Source of the DNA: an uncultured Collinsella sp.
Lineage (GTDB): Bacteria; Actinomycetota; Coriobacteriia; Coriobacteriales; Coriobacteriaceae
NCBI GenBank assembly: GCA_959020715.1
Contig: CAUESV010000007.1
Span: 36,461-100,460, forward strand
Length of the DNA: 64,000 bases
Direction: 5' to 3'
In this document: positions 1 to 8,355 of the stretch, piece after piece
Layout: the number at the start of each line of letters is the position of its first letter
Position numbering within the stretch: the first letter of the stretch is position 1
Translations under genes and position numbers: made by a program
The notes under the pieces: model-generated
What the model was told of the DNA's origin: nothing
Database searches by the model: none
What the model saw: the letters and a program-made list of their open reading frames with translations, nothing else

Positions 1-161
1 AAGAGTGCGCACTTGCCGCCGTCAACCTGGGCGACGACACCGACACCACCGCAGCTGTCGCAGGTGCGCTCGCCGGCACGGCCTACGGCATCGATGCAAT
101 TCCGCAGGAGTGGGTCGACGCCCTACGCGGAAAAGAGCTGATTGAGAACTGCTTGTTTTAG
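1..161 (+). CDS. ADP-ribosylglycohydrolase family protein, C-terminal fragment
   Basis: The reading frame is open from base 3 and ends with TAG at 159-161; the 5' part lies outside the window. The visible 52 residues contain NLGDDTDTTAAVAGALAG, the C-terminal metal-binding signature of the ADP-ribosylglycohydrolase (DraG/ARH) family, whose aspartates coordinate the two Mg/Mn ions used to remove ADP-ribose from proteins or small molecules. The ending AIPQEWVDALRG is also typical of the family. The family call is firm. The substrate cannot be told from this fragment. Confidence 0.85.
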   Translation, partial: ECALAAVNLGDDTDTTAAVAGALAGTAYGIDAIPQEWVDALRGKELIENCLF

Positions 162-193
162 GGCGCCATTCAAGAAATAAGGTAGGAGGCATC

Positions 194-415
194 ATGGATA
201 GGAAGATCGCGAATATCGATGAGTTCCAAATGGACGAAAACGAGACCCCGATACTCCCAACGGGACTGAGGGAGGAAGAAAACCTTTACGTCCTCCCCGA
301 CGGGCGTTACCTCCCCTGCGGGGCCTACAGGACCGCGGACGGCGGTTCGCTCATTTATGAGCCATCCGAACTAAGCTTCTTCGGGCAGATGCTTGCTCAA
401 TTCAAAAAGAGCTAG
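194..415 (+). CDS. small hypothetical protein (73 aa)
   Basis: The ATG at 194 follows a good ribosome binding site (GTAGGAGG, about 5 nt spacing) and begins 32 nt after the upstream glycohydrolase gene, so the two could be co-transcribed. The 73-residue product is acidic and soluble-looking, with a central LYVLPDGRYLPCGAYRTADGG stretch that may form a short beta hairpin. It has no signal peptide or membrane segment. I do not recognise the family. The ribosome binding site and the codon pattern make it a credible gene; its function is unknown. Confidence 0.6.
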   Translation: MDRKIANIDEFQMDENETPILPTGLREEENLYVLPDGRYLPCGAYRTADGGSLIYEPSELSFFGQMLAQFKKS

Positions 416-558
416 AGGCTTGATTGCCCGTTAGATAGACACTGCTCCAAACCATGGGATGGGTAAGATGCCTCCCACCGCGGCCTGTGAGGTAAAATCT
501 TGACTGCCGCGGAATCCGCCTGCGGGCAACGCTCCGATCTCCGATTGGGGTGAAGCCT

Positions 559-651
559 ATGAACTTGTTTCTTGAAATCCTGCGCCTCTCGATGTATGTG
601 ACCGGCATTGCCCGGAACCTCTACTCGATCTGGCGGGAATATAAGCAGTAA
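559..651 (+). CDS. possible 30-aa hydrophobic peptide
   Basis: A short ATG-to-TAA frame encodes a 30-residue peptide beginning MNLFLEILRLSMYVTGIARN and ending in a basic WREYKQ tail. GGGGTGA upstream could act as a ribosome binding site. A short hydrophobic stretch followed by a charged tail is the layout of small membrane peptides, including type I toxins. No antitoxin RNA is demonstrable and the frame is short enough to arise by chance, so this is only a candidate. Confidence 0.25.
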   Translation: MNLFLEILRLSMYVTGIARNLYSIWREYKQ

Positions 652-671
652 CGGATAGCGAGGGGAGTCAT

Positions 672-703
672 GAAAAGGGCCGGTTGCAGCCGGCCCTTTA
701 GAC
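672..703. terminator. hairpin terminator between convergent genes
   Basis: A perfect 9-bp stem (AAGGGCCGG / CCGGCCCTT, 6-nt loop) at 675-698 has a TTTT run on the minus-strand side. It lies between rightward small ORFs and the leftward gene ending at 930, so it may end the minus-strand transcript or serve both strands. Confidence 0.6.
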
Positions 704-929
704 ATTAGCACCTGCGTTGCCCGCGTCTCCGAAGTTTGAGTAGCTGAGGAGCGGGTTCCGCGGCACATCTTGATTTTACCCAGTGGCAAGGCTCTTTTAC
801 AGCCGTTCCACCGTTTATTTACATCTGCCAATCAAGACGAGACTACTACGCACCTTTATTACACACGATGTTTTCAGCCTGGTATAAACAAGTTCAATAA
901 TAGAATGCAAATCCAACCATCATGTCTGA

Positions 930-1028
930 TTACGAAAGGATTTTTGCCTTTTCTGCAGCAAACTCTTCCTCGGTAAGTACTCCACTCTCACGCAGTGCTG
1001 CAAGCCTCTCAAGCCTTGCAACTACATC
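930..1028 (-). pseudogene. out-of-frame SHOCT domain, remnant of the 1027-1398 gene
   Basis: Immediately after the TGA at 1027-1029, the neighbouring minus-strand frame reads DVVARLERLAALRESGVLTEEEFAAEKAKILS and stops with TAA at 930-932. This is a textbook SHOCT (short C-terminal) oligomerisation domain, with its L-x-x-L-x-x-x-G-x-[IL]-[ST]-x-E-E-[FY]-x-x-x-K-x-x-[IL]-[LI] pattern. It has no start codon or ribosome binding site of its own. Removing one T near 1029-1030 would fuse it to the upstream ORF, so it is best explained as the C-terminus of that gene separated by a 1-nt frameshift. Confidence 0.7.
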
Positions 1029-1398
1029 AACCACTATCCGCCAGCGTCTCAATAGTCTGTGAAACCTGCGGATACCGCTCGAGCTCCTTCGATAGGGCAT
1101 CGACTATCTCGGCAATATTCTTTGCATTTTTGCCCCCGTTTAATACGTTTGCCCTGACCTTAGATGACGACTTGACAGTAACGCCAGATCCGCCTTCAAC
1201 TGGAACAACCGAAATACTGATATTTTCGCCCCAAGACCAAAGGCTCATACCAATCTCGGCTGCAACTGTTCTTGTTGTGGGCGATGCACTATCAACTTTT
1301 ACTTTAGGCTGCTTTTCCATAGCTGTCTTCAAGGCATTAAACGTGTCGTCAGGAGAATACGGTACCTGAAGCTGAAGCTGCTGATCCGCAAAACCCAT
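1027..1398 (-). CDS. hypothetical protein, N-terminal part of a frameshifted SHOCT-domain protein
   Basis: The ATG at 1398 is preceded by GGAGG at 7 nt spacing. The 123-residue product begins MGFADQQLQLQVPYSP and looks like an alpha/beta domain of the kind often found before SHOCT modules, with an N-terminal region resembling small lipid- or START-like folds (inference). A TGA at 1027 truncates it just before an out-of-frame SHOCT domain, so the ancestral product was probably about 155 residues. It is encoded 116 nt downstream of the zinc-ribbon gene on the same strand and may share its transcript. Confidence 0.65.
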   Translation of the reverse strand: MGFADQQLQLQVPYSPDDTFNALKTAMEKQPKVKVDSASPTTRTVAAEIGMSLWSWGENISISVVPVEGGSGVTVKSSSKVRANVLNGGKNAKNIAEIVDALSKELERYPQVSQTIETLADSG

Positions 1399-1514
1399 AA
1401 TCTGGCCTCCGCTTCTTACAAGATTAAGGCTATCGGCAATGGTAGCACGTTCCCAGCAGTCTTAAATTCGTCTCATGACCTTGCGATGCAGCCCGACGCC
1501 CCGGCAACACTCCC

Positions 1515-2852
1515 CTACTTACCAAAGATCGCAGCGAACAAGCCCTTGCGTTTGGGCTTCTCCTCTCGGTAGGAACCCTCGACGGCGGCTGCAACCTGGC
1601 GCGGTTGCTCGCCGTCTCCACGGCGCACGATCTGGTATAGGAACGGCGATTTAACATATTTGACCTCGACGGGTGTGGCGTGTACGCTGCTCTCACCGGA
1701 CAGATGCAGGCTCGGACTGAGCGGCGCCACGATATGCGTTTCGCGCTTGTCGCTAAACACCACCGCGGCCGCACGACCCGTCTGGCCGTTTACGGCAATG
1801 CGCACCTGCTCGACATCGCGGCCATCCGTCGCCGGCCGATCGACAAAGTAGACCGGCACCATCACTAGGCCGTCCTTGTGCTTGCGGACCTTGCGCGCCC
1901 AGGCGCGGATGCTCTTTTTATTGAGCCCCAGCACCGCCTCGGCATCGTTGCCTGCAATGTCGAGCGCCAGCTTATCAATAACCACCTGGTCCTTGGTGGA
2001 CGCATCGACGGAGACAACGCGGAAGTCGCCCTCCTGCATGGCAGGATCGAACGGCCCCACCTTGCCAAAGTCCCACGGCTCCAATATGCCCATAAGGCGA
2101 ACATCCAGGTAGTTGGCCCTGGGATATGCCCAGTCGAGTACCTCGTAGTACACCAGGGTCTCCTTGCTCAGGCCCTTGCCCGGGAAGGACACCATCATGC
2201 GAAGGTCCGCGAGCGCCATGGGGAAATAGAAGAGCATCATGTCGTTTTGGATCGCGTCTTCCACGTCGTGTCCGGCAAAGGCCTCCGGGTACTGACGCAC
2301 CAGCTGCAGCGCGTTGGCACGTGCCTGCTGCGGCGATATCTCACAGGGGACGCCCTGTTCGGGAACGTATTCGGCACCCACGCCCATGGTCAGACGCTTA
2401 CTAAACGTGCCGGGCTTGAGCAGGTCGGCCACGCCAATCTTGTTGCCGCACGACGGGCACTCAAACACGCGCTGGGTCGATGACCCCTCAAAGGACGCGC
2501 CGCAGAAGGGGCAGGGAATGCTCACGTGCGTCGCCTCTTGGAACTCCTGCGCCGTGCCGCGGTCCTCCCACAGCAGGTGCTCAAGAACCGACTGATTGCG
2601 ACAGTACGAATTGAAGAAATACCAGTCCGGGTCATCTGGGCGCTCGAGCTGCGAGACGTGCGTAAGCTTGAGCAGCCCGTCAACCACCGTCAGCGGCGTA
2701 TGACGGATACCCAGGGCGCTCTTGGGCTCTCCGGCGTCCGCTTGCCACGGAATAACCGTTTCGCAATAGGCGCACTCAAAGCTGCGCTTTGCCTGGTGCG
2801 AATACATGGGGCCGCCGCAGTTTTGGCATTTAATGGCAAACATCTCGTCCAT
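1515..2852 (-). CDS. protein with two N-terminal zinc ribbons (445 aa)
   Basis: The ATG at 2852 follows GGAGGACG. The first 150 residues contain two zinc-ribbon-like cysteine sets: CQNCGG with CAYC near residues 9-30, and CPFCG with CPSCG near residues 115-140. The remaining 300 residues are a mixed alpha/beta region without transmembrane segments, ending in a basic KPKRKGLFAAIFGK tail. This layout resembles uncharacterised TFIIB-type zinc-ribbon proteins of Actinobacteria and Firmicutes, often found with SHOCT-domain proteins, as here. The zinc sites are visible; the cellular role is unknown. Confidence 0.75.
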   Translation of the reverse strand: MDEMFAIKCQNCGGPMYSHQAKRSFECAYCETVIPWQADAGEPKSALGIRHTPLTVVDGLLKLTHVSQLERPDDPDWYFFNSYCRNQSVLEHLLWEDRGTAQEFQEATHVSIPCPFCGASFEGSSTQRVFECPSCGNKIGVADLLKPGTFSKRLTMGVGAEYVPEQGVPCEISPQQARANALQLVRQYPEAFAGHDVEDAIQNDMMLFYFPMALADLRMMVSFPGKGLSKETLVYYEVLDWAYPRANYLDVRLMGILEPWDFGKVGPFDPAMQEGDFRVVSVDASTKDQVVIDKLALDIAGNDAEAVLGLNKKSIRAWARKVRKHKDGLVMVPVYFVDRPATDGRDVEQVRIAVNGQTGRAAAVVFSDKRETHIVAPLSPSLHLSGESSVHATPVEVKYVKSPFLYQIVRRGDGEQPRQVAAAVEGSYREEKPKRKGLFAAIFGK

Positions 2853-3113
2853 GGAAACGTCCTCCTTTGCACAGGGCTGTCGACATTAAGTATGTCGAGC
2901 AAATCGGCGCGTGCCCATACCCATGTGGCCCAAAATGGAGCACTCGGTCGAACGGGAAGGCGCAGTGAACTCGAATGCGCGTGGGCAGTCGTCCCCCTCC
3001 GCCTCGCACCCGTTAGCGCCGGTAGACCATTGCTGCATTTTCTGAGCACCGGCGCACGGCGCTCCCATGCGAGCTACACTATCCCCTTAAACATGATTGT
3101 GAGGACGATCGTT

Positions 3114-4295
3114 ATGCTATTTGTCAATCGGCTGGTACATACGCTTGTTCCCGGCAGCGAAAGCGAGCCGGTCGATACCTCCTGCCGCACCAACGCGGGT
3201 TTTGCCGCAAGCCTCATCTGCATCGGCCTCAACATTACGCTGTGCCTGGCCAAGGGTATAGCCGGTCTGCTCGCGGGCTCCGTCTCGCTTATCGCCGATG
3301 CCTTCAACAACCTTTCCGACGCCTCGAGCAACATCGTGAGCCTGCTCGGATTCCGCCTTGCCAGCCGCCCGGCCGATGAAGGCCACCCCTATGGCCACGG
3401 CCGCTATGAGTACCTAGCCGGCCTGTTCGTCGCTGTCCTCGTTTGCGCCGTCGGCATCAACCTGGTGCTCGAGTCCGCGACCAAGATCATCAAGCCTTCC
3501 CCCACCGCCTACACGCTGGTCTCTCTAGCCGCCCTCGTCTTGTCCATGCTCGTTAAGCTCTGGATGGCCGCGTTCAACCGCGCACTGGGCGACCGCATCG
3601 ACTCGGAGACGCTCATCGCCACAGCGCAGGACTCCAAAAACGACGTCATTACCTCGGGCTCGGTCTTGGTGGCGGCGCTTATTTCGCAGACGACCGGCTT
3701 TGACCTCGACGGCTGGGCGGGCCTGGGCGTGGGCACCTTCATTTGCATCAGCGGCATGGGCCTGGTGCGCGACGCCATCAGCCCGTTGCTGGGGCAAGCG
3801 CCCGACCCCAAGCTCGTCCAGGCAATCCGCGACAAGATCATGTCCTATCCGCAGGTCTTGGGCACACACGACCTGATGGTGCACGACTACGGCCCCGGTC
3901 GTCAGTTTGCCAGCGCCCACGTGGAGATGCCCGGCGAGGGCGACGCGTTTGAGCACCACGAGATTCTGGACACCATCGAGCATGATATCAAGCGGCAGAT
4001 GGGAATCGGCATCACGCTGCACTGCGATCCCATCGCCACCACCGGCGACGACCTGCGCGGCTGGGTCAAGCGCGGCGTCATGCAGATCGATCCCGCGCTC
4101 TCCATCCACGACCTTCACGAACACGATGGCTTTGTGTCGTTTGACCTGGTGCGTCCCGACGACTTCGACATATCCGACGAGGAGCTGCTGGAGCTCGTCA
4201 CGCGCATCGTGCACGAGCGCCGGCCCGACGTCTCGTGCGTCGTCACGTTTGATTCGGGCTTTAGCTCGCCCGACCGTCCAGCAGAACAGCTGTAG
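3114..4295 (+). CDS. cation diffusion facilitator (CDF) family metal exporter
   Basis: The start was set at ATG 3114, which follows GTGAGG at about 9 nt; the frame is open further upstream, but that extension antisenses another gene and lacks CDF similarity. The 393-residue protein has the CDF membrane core: TM1 at about residues 31-50, then VSLIADAFNNLSDASSNIVSL for TM2, a GHPYGHGRYEYLAGL loop, and a cytosolic C-terminal domain. The metal-site residues read N-x-x-x-D in TM2 (NNLSD) and D-x-x-x-D in TM5 (DSKND). That combination is associated with the manganese-type CDF branch rather than zinc exporters, so Mn(II) export is the better guess. The C-terminal 90 residues extend beyond the usual dimerisation domain. 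Convergent with the gene ending at 4308. Confidence 0.9.
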   Translation: MLFVNRLVHTLVPGSESEPVDTSCRTNAGFAASLICIGLNITLCLAKGIAGLLAGSVSLIADAFNNLSDASSNIVSLLGFRLASRPADEGHPYGHGRYEYLAGLFVAVLVCAVGINLVLESATKIIKPSPTAYTLVSLAALVLSMLVKLWMAAFNRALGDRIDSETLIATAQDSKNDVITSGSVLVAALISQTTGFDLDGWAGLGVGTFICISGMGLVRDAISPLLGQAPDPKLVQAIRDKIMSYPQVLGTHDLMVHDYGPGRQFASAHVEMPGEGDAFEHHEILDTIEHDIKRQMGIGITLHCDPIATTGDDLRGWVKRGVMQIDPALSIHDLHEHDGFVSFDLVRPDDFDISDEELLELVTRIVHERRPDVSCVVTFDSGFSSPDRPAEQL

Positions 4296-4307
4296 CCTGT
4301 TTAACAG

Positions 4308-5297
4308 CTAGTTTCCCTGCGCGCCCGAGATGCCGTTTTGCAGGGCGTTCCAAGCATCCGTCGCCATGCCGCCCAAGTTCTGCGCGGTATCGCCCAGGTT
4401 TTGTGCCGTATCGCCCAGCTCTTGCGCCTTGTCTCCCAACTCCTGCGCCTTGTTGCTCAAGTCCTCCAGCGTATTGGAGCTCGAGCTGTCGGTACCGCTT
4501 TGGTCGTCGGACGAGTTGCCCGAGCTGTTCTTGTGCGTGAGTTGAATTTCGAGGTTGCCGTTGTCGTTATAGTAGGCAGAAGTAACGACCCAGTTGGCAT
4601 CGACGACGGGCGTTGAGCCATCATCAGTCAGGACCACGGCATTCGAAAGATCGGCGCCGCGCGACTTGAGGAGCTTCTTGGCGTTGGACCAGTACTGCCC
4701 CGAGATATCGCTCAGATCGACGGTACTAGACGAGGCGGACGCGGTTTGCTCGGCAGTGGTATCGGCCGTTGAACTCCCCCGCTTGTTGAGCATGCCCGAC
4801 ACGATGGCAAACACAACCGACAGCGCAAAGAAGATCGCCAGCACGATGAGGATCTTCTTGATCACGCTCGACGAACGCGACGGCTTCTTCTCCTCGTCCT
4901 CGCCATATTGCGGAATCGACTTGGGGTACTCGCGATACGGCTCGCGCGACTCGTAGCGAGACTGTGCCGTGCGAGGCATATACGTCGTCTGCTGAGGCTG
5001 CGGAATGGGATTTTGCGGCAGGTCATCATAGGGATTCGGCGTCGAGGCAGCATAAGAATCCTGCGGCGCATAATCAAACGGATCCGGAGCTGCGTTGCCA
5101 TAGGGGCCTTGCGAAGATGCAGCGTAAGAATCCTGCGCCGTGTCACCATAGCCCATAACCCGGGTGGGCTCGGCAGAAGGCTGCGTCGCGGCGGGGTCGG
5201 TATAACCGGGGTTGGGAACAACGCGGGTCGCATCGGCGCTATCGCCAGCCTGCGCGGAACCGTAGCCACCCATTACGGTCGTCTTATCCTGGTCCAT
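4308..5297 (-). CDS. single-pass membrane protein with disordered N-terminus and PASTA-like extracellular domain
   Basis: The start at 5297 has an AAAGGA site 8 nt upstream; an in-frame ATG at 5339 is less well supported. The first 150 of 329 residues are Pro/Gln/Tyr/Asp-rich and carry near-repeats around YGDTAQDSYAAS and QGPYGN, so they are probably disordered and cytosolic. One membrane segment (KKILIVLAIFFALSVVFAIV) follows. Outside lies a domain, DLSDISGQYWSNAKKLLKSR onward, that fits a degenerate PASTA fold, then a Ser/Asp linker and a 7-residue periodic tail (AQELGDK/AQNLGDT) that could form a coiled coil. PASTA domains bind cell-wall fragments, so an envelope role is plausible. No kinase domain is attached. 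Confidence 0.7.
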   Translation of the reverse strand: MDQDKTTVMGGYGSAQAGDSADATRVVPNPGYTDPAATQPSAEPTRVMGYGDTAQDSYAASSQGPYGNAAPDPFDYAPQDSYAASTPNPYDDLPQNPIPQPQQTTYMPRTAQSRYESREPYREYPKSIPQYGEDEEKKPSRSSSVIKKILIVLAIFFALSVVFAIVSGMLNKRGSSTADTTAEQTASASSSTVDLSDISGQYWSNAKKLLKSRGADLSNAVVLTDDGSTPVVDANWVVTSAYYNDNGNLEIQLTHKNSSGNSSDDQSGTDSSSSNTLEDLSNKAQELGDKAQELGDTAQNLGDTAQNLGGMATDAWNALQNGISGAQGN

Positions 5298-5413
5298 GCA
5301 ACGATTCCTTTCCGTCGCCGTAAGCATCAAGTTATCCATGCATTCTACCCGCGCAAAAGCCTATGGTGGGCAAAGCCCGTCGGTATCTACAAGACATGCG
5401 CGGGCCTAAGGAT

Positions 5414-5450
5414 AAAAAAGCCCCGCCGGGCCTTGTGGGCACGGCGGGGC
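5414..5450 (-). terminator. rho-independent terminator after fhs
   Basis: Read on the minus strand, an 8-bp GC stem (GCCCCGCC / GGCGGGGC, at 5420-5450) is followed by TTTTTTA. It lies 26 nt past the fhs stop codon. Confidence 0.9.
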
Positions 5451-5475
5451 GGGCTAGCAGCTATGGACAGCAGAC

Positions 5476-7143
5476 TTAAAACAGGCCGGTGATGTTGCCG
5501 TCGTTGTCAACGTCGATGTTCTCGGCCGCGGGGACCTTGGGCAGGCCCGGCATGGTCAGAACACTGCCAGTCAGTGCGACCACAAAGTGGGCGCCGGCGG
5601 AAACCTTGAGCTCACGCACCGTGATGCGGAAGTTCTCGGGAGCGCCCAGGGCCTTGGCGTTGTCGCTAAAGCTGTACTGCGTCTTGGCCACGCACACCGG
5701 AAGGTTGCCAAAGCCGTTCTCGCGCAGCTCGGCGAGCTGCCGCTTGGCAGCCGGCGTAAAGTCGACGCCGTCGGCGCGGTAGACCTTGGTGGCAACAGCC
5801 TCCAGAGCGTCGGCCACATCGGCGCCGTCCTCATAGGCAAACTTAAACTCGCTCGGCTGCTCAATCAGACGCATGACCTCATCGGCCAGGTCGAGCGCGC
5901 CCTCGCCGCCCTTGGCCCAGACCTCGGAAAGCTTAACGTTGACGCCGAGCTTCTGGCACTCGGACTCGATGAGCGCAAGCTCGGCCTCGGTGTCCGTCGG
6001 GAATCGGTTGATGGCGACCACGCAGGGCAGACCATAAACGTTCTGGATGTTGTCGACGTGACGCAGCAGGTTGGGCATGCCAGCCTTGAGTGCCTCGAGG
6101 TTCTCCTCGTTGAGGTCGGCCTTGGCGACGCCACCGTTGTACTTCAGCGCACGAGCGGTCGCGACGATCACGACGGCGCTGGGGCGAACGCCCGTCATGC
6201 GGCACTTAATGTCGAGGAACTTCTCGGCACCCAGATCGGCACCGAAGCCGGCCTCGGTAATGGCGACATCGCCAAAGCGCATCGCCATACGCGTGGCCAT
6301 GATAGAGTTGCAGCCGTGGGCAATGTTGGCGAAGGGACCGCCGTGGACAAACGCGGGCGTGCCCTCGAGCGTTTGCACCAGGTTGGGCTTGAGCGCGTCC
6401 TTAAGCAACGCGGCCATGGCACCCTGGGCCTTGAGGTCGCGAGCACGGACGGGCTCGCCGGCAAAGCTATAGCCGACGACGATCTCACCCAAGCGTTCCT
6501 TGAGGTCGCTGATGCTCGTAGACAGGCACAGGATTGCCATGACCTCGGAGGCGACGGTGATATCGAAGCCGTCCTCGCGCGGCACGCCCTGGGCCTTGCC
6601 GCCAATGCCGTCGATGACGTGGCGGAGCTGACGGTCGTTCATATCGACGACGCGCTTCCAAGTGATGCGCTTAACGTCAATACCGAGCTGATTGCCCTGC
6701 TGAATATGGTTGTCGAGCATGGCGGCCAGCAGGTTGTTGGCAGCACCAATAGCATGGAAGTCGCCGGTAAAGTGCAGGTTGATGTCCTCCATGGGGATGA
6801 CCTGGGCCCAACCGCCACCGGCGGCACCGCCCTTCACGCCAAACACGGGACCGAGCGAAGGCTCGCGCAGGGCCACGGCGCTCTTGACGCCGCGACGACG
6901 CAGGCCATCGGCCAGACCGATGGTCGTGGTGGTCTTGCCCTCGCCCGCAGGCGTTGGGTTGATAGCGGTCACGAGGACGAGCTTGGCCTGGTGATCAGTC
7001 GGCTCGTTGAGCAGTGAATAGTCGACCTTAGCCTTATCGAAGCCGTACGGAATAAGGTGCTTAACGTCGACGCCGGCGTTCTTGGCCACCTCGGTAATAG
7101 GCAGCGGCGTGACAGAACGTGCGATTTCGATGTCAGTAGGCAT
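5476..7143 (-). CDS. fhs: formate--tetrahydrofolate ligase
   Basis: This 555-residue protein catalyses ATP-dependent formation of 10-formyl-THF from formate and THF in the one-carbon pathway. Hallmarks are the P-loop region VTAINPTPAGEGKTTTTIGL, REPSLGPVFGVKGGAAGGG and FTGDFHAIGAANNLLAAMLD. The length matches the family (about 556). The start at 7143 (MPTDIEIARS) was chosen because AAAGGA lies 6 nt upstream and matches family N-termini; the longer frame to 7218 has no such support. It is followed by a strong terminator and is probably monocistronic. In fermenters lacking a full Wood-Ljungdahl path it supplies formyl groups for purines and fMet. Confidence 0.97.
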   Translation of the reverse strand: MPTDIEIARSVTPLPITEVAKNAGVDVKHLIPYGFDKAKVDYSLLNEPTDHQAKLVLVTAINPTPAGEGKTTTTIGLADGLRRRGVKSAVALREPSLGPVFGVKGGAAGGGWAQVIPMEDINLHFTGDFHAIGAANNLLAAMLDNHIQQGNQLGIDVKRITWKRVVDMNDRQLRHVIDGIGGKAQGVPREDGFDITVASEVMAILCLSTSISDLKERLGEIVVGYSFAGEPVRARDLKAQGAMAALLKDALKPNLVQTLEGTPAFVHGGPFANIAHGCNSIMATRMAMRFGDVAITEAGFGADLGAEKFLDIKCRMTGVRPSAVVIVATARALKYNGGVAKADLNEENLEALKAGMPNLLRHVDNIQNVYGLPCVVAINRFPTDTEAELALIESECQKLGVNVKLSEVWAKGGEGALDLADEVMRLIEQPSEFKFAYEDGADVADALEAVATKVYRADGVDFTPAAKRQLAELRENGFGNLPVCVAKTQYSFSDNAKALGAPENFRITVRELKVSAGAHFVVALTGSVLTMPGLPKVPAAENIDVDNDGNITGLF

Positions 7144-7287
7144 GGGCGGTCCTTTCGTTACCGAATGAGAAAAAGACCAATTCAGCATAGCACGGGCGCG
7201 CAATAGTAAAACGCCCATAACCGATGAATGGCGATATGTTTATCCAATGCTCAGCGATAGCCTACAGACTAGCCAAAACAAAGCGCC

Positions 7288-8355
7288 CTAAACGGTAGGT
7301 TCAATCCCCAGGTGCTCAAAGGTGCGAAGGGTTGCCTGACGGCCCTGCGGTGTACGAATCATCAGCCCGCACTGCAGCAGATAGGGCTCATAGACATCCT
7401 CGAGCGTGCCCGGGTCCTCGCCCACCGCGCTGGCAAGGGTCGTAAGTCCCACGGCACGACCGGAGAACGTCTTGGCGAGCGTCTCCAAAATGCGAATATC
7501 CATCCAGTCCAGGCCGAGCTCGTCGATCTCAAAGAACTCGAGTGCCTGACGGCAGATATCGAGCTCGATGGGGCCGTTGCCGCGCACCTGCGCATAATCG
7601 CGCACGCGCTTGAGCAGGCGGTTGGCAAGACGTGGCGTGCCGCGCGAACGCGAGCCGATCTCGAGCGCACTGGGGTGGTCGATTGTCACGCCCAGGATGG
7701 TTGCCGAACGCGTCACAATCTGGGCGAGCTCCTCGACCGTGTAGTAATCCAGGCGATATGAAATGCCAAAGCGGTCGCGCAACGGGCCGGTCAACATGCC
7801 CGAGCGGGTCGTTGCCGCTACCAGCGTAAACTTGGGGATATCCAGGCGAATCGAGCGCGCCGCCGGACCCTTGCCAATCACGATATCGAGGGCAAAGTCC
7901 TCCATCGCGGGGTACAGGACCTCCTCGACCGAACGGTTAAGGCGGTGGATCTCGTCGATAAACAGCACATCACCCGGCTGCAAGTTAGTAAGGATGGCCG
8001 CCAGGTCGCCGGTGCGCGCGATGGCCGGACCACTCGTCGTCTTGATCTGAGCGCCCAGCTCGTTGGCGATAACGGTGGCCAGCGTGGTCTTGCCCAGGCC
8101 CGGAGGACCCGAGAAGATCACGTGGTCGAGCGTCTCGCCGCGGCTCTGCGCTGCCTCGATGAGCACGCGAAGGCTCTGCTTGATATGCTCCTGACCGCAG
8201 TAGTCATCCAAGCGCTGGGGGCGCAAAGTGCGGTCGACATCGAGGTCCTCGGCCGTCAGCTCCGAGCCCACCATGCGCTCGCCGTGCGCCATGGATGCCG
8301 CCGGCGAGTTGCCGGGCGTCGCCCACAGGTCCTGAGAGTCATCGGCTTCCCACAT
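7288..8355 (-). CDS. ruvB: Holliday junction branch migration helicase RuvB
   Basis: The 355-residue AAA+ motor drives branch migration with RuvA. Visible motifs are Walker A GPPGLGKTT, Walker B LFIDEIHRL, sensor region AATTRSGMLTGPLRDRFG, and the C-terminal winged-helix region ending PQGRQATLRTFEHLG. An N-terminal 35-residue extension precedes the conserved RPQRLDDYCGQ. The ATG at 8355 overlaps the ruvA stop in TGATG, implying translational coupling; an adjacent GTG at 8358 is an alternative. Last gene of the ruvC-ruvA-ruvB operon. Confidence 0.97.
   Translation of the reverse strand: MWEADDSQDLWATPGNSPAASMAHGERMVGSELTAEDLDVDRTLRPQRLDDYCGQEHIKQSLRVLIEAAQSRGETLDHVIFSGPPGLGKTTLATVIANELGAQIKTTSGPAIARTGDLAAILTNLQPGDVLFIDEIHRLNRSVEEVLYPAMEDFALDIVIGKGPAARSIRLDIPKFTLVAATTRSGMLTGPLRDRFGISYRLDYYTVEELAQIVTRSATILGVTIDHPSALEIGSRSRGTPRLANRLLKRVRDYAQVRGNGPIELDICRQALEFFEIDELGLDWMDIRILETLAKTFSGRAVGLTTLASAVGEDPGTLEDVYEPYLLQCGLMIRTPQGRQATLRTFEHLGIEPTV

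Noticed and set aside
770..976. 68-codon plus-strand ORF
   Set aside because: Antisense to the SHOCT domain and without ribosome binding site.
5587..7017. 476-codon plus-strand open frame
   Set aside because: Shadow of fhs.
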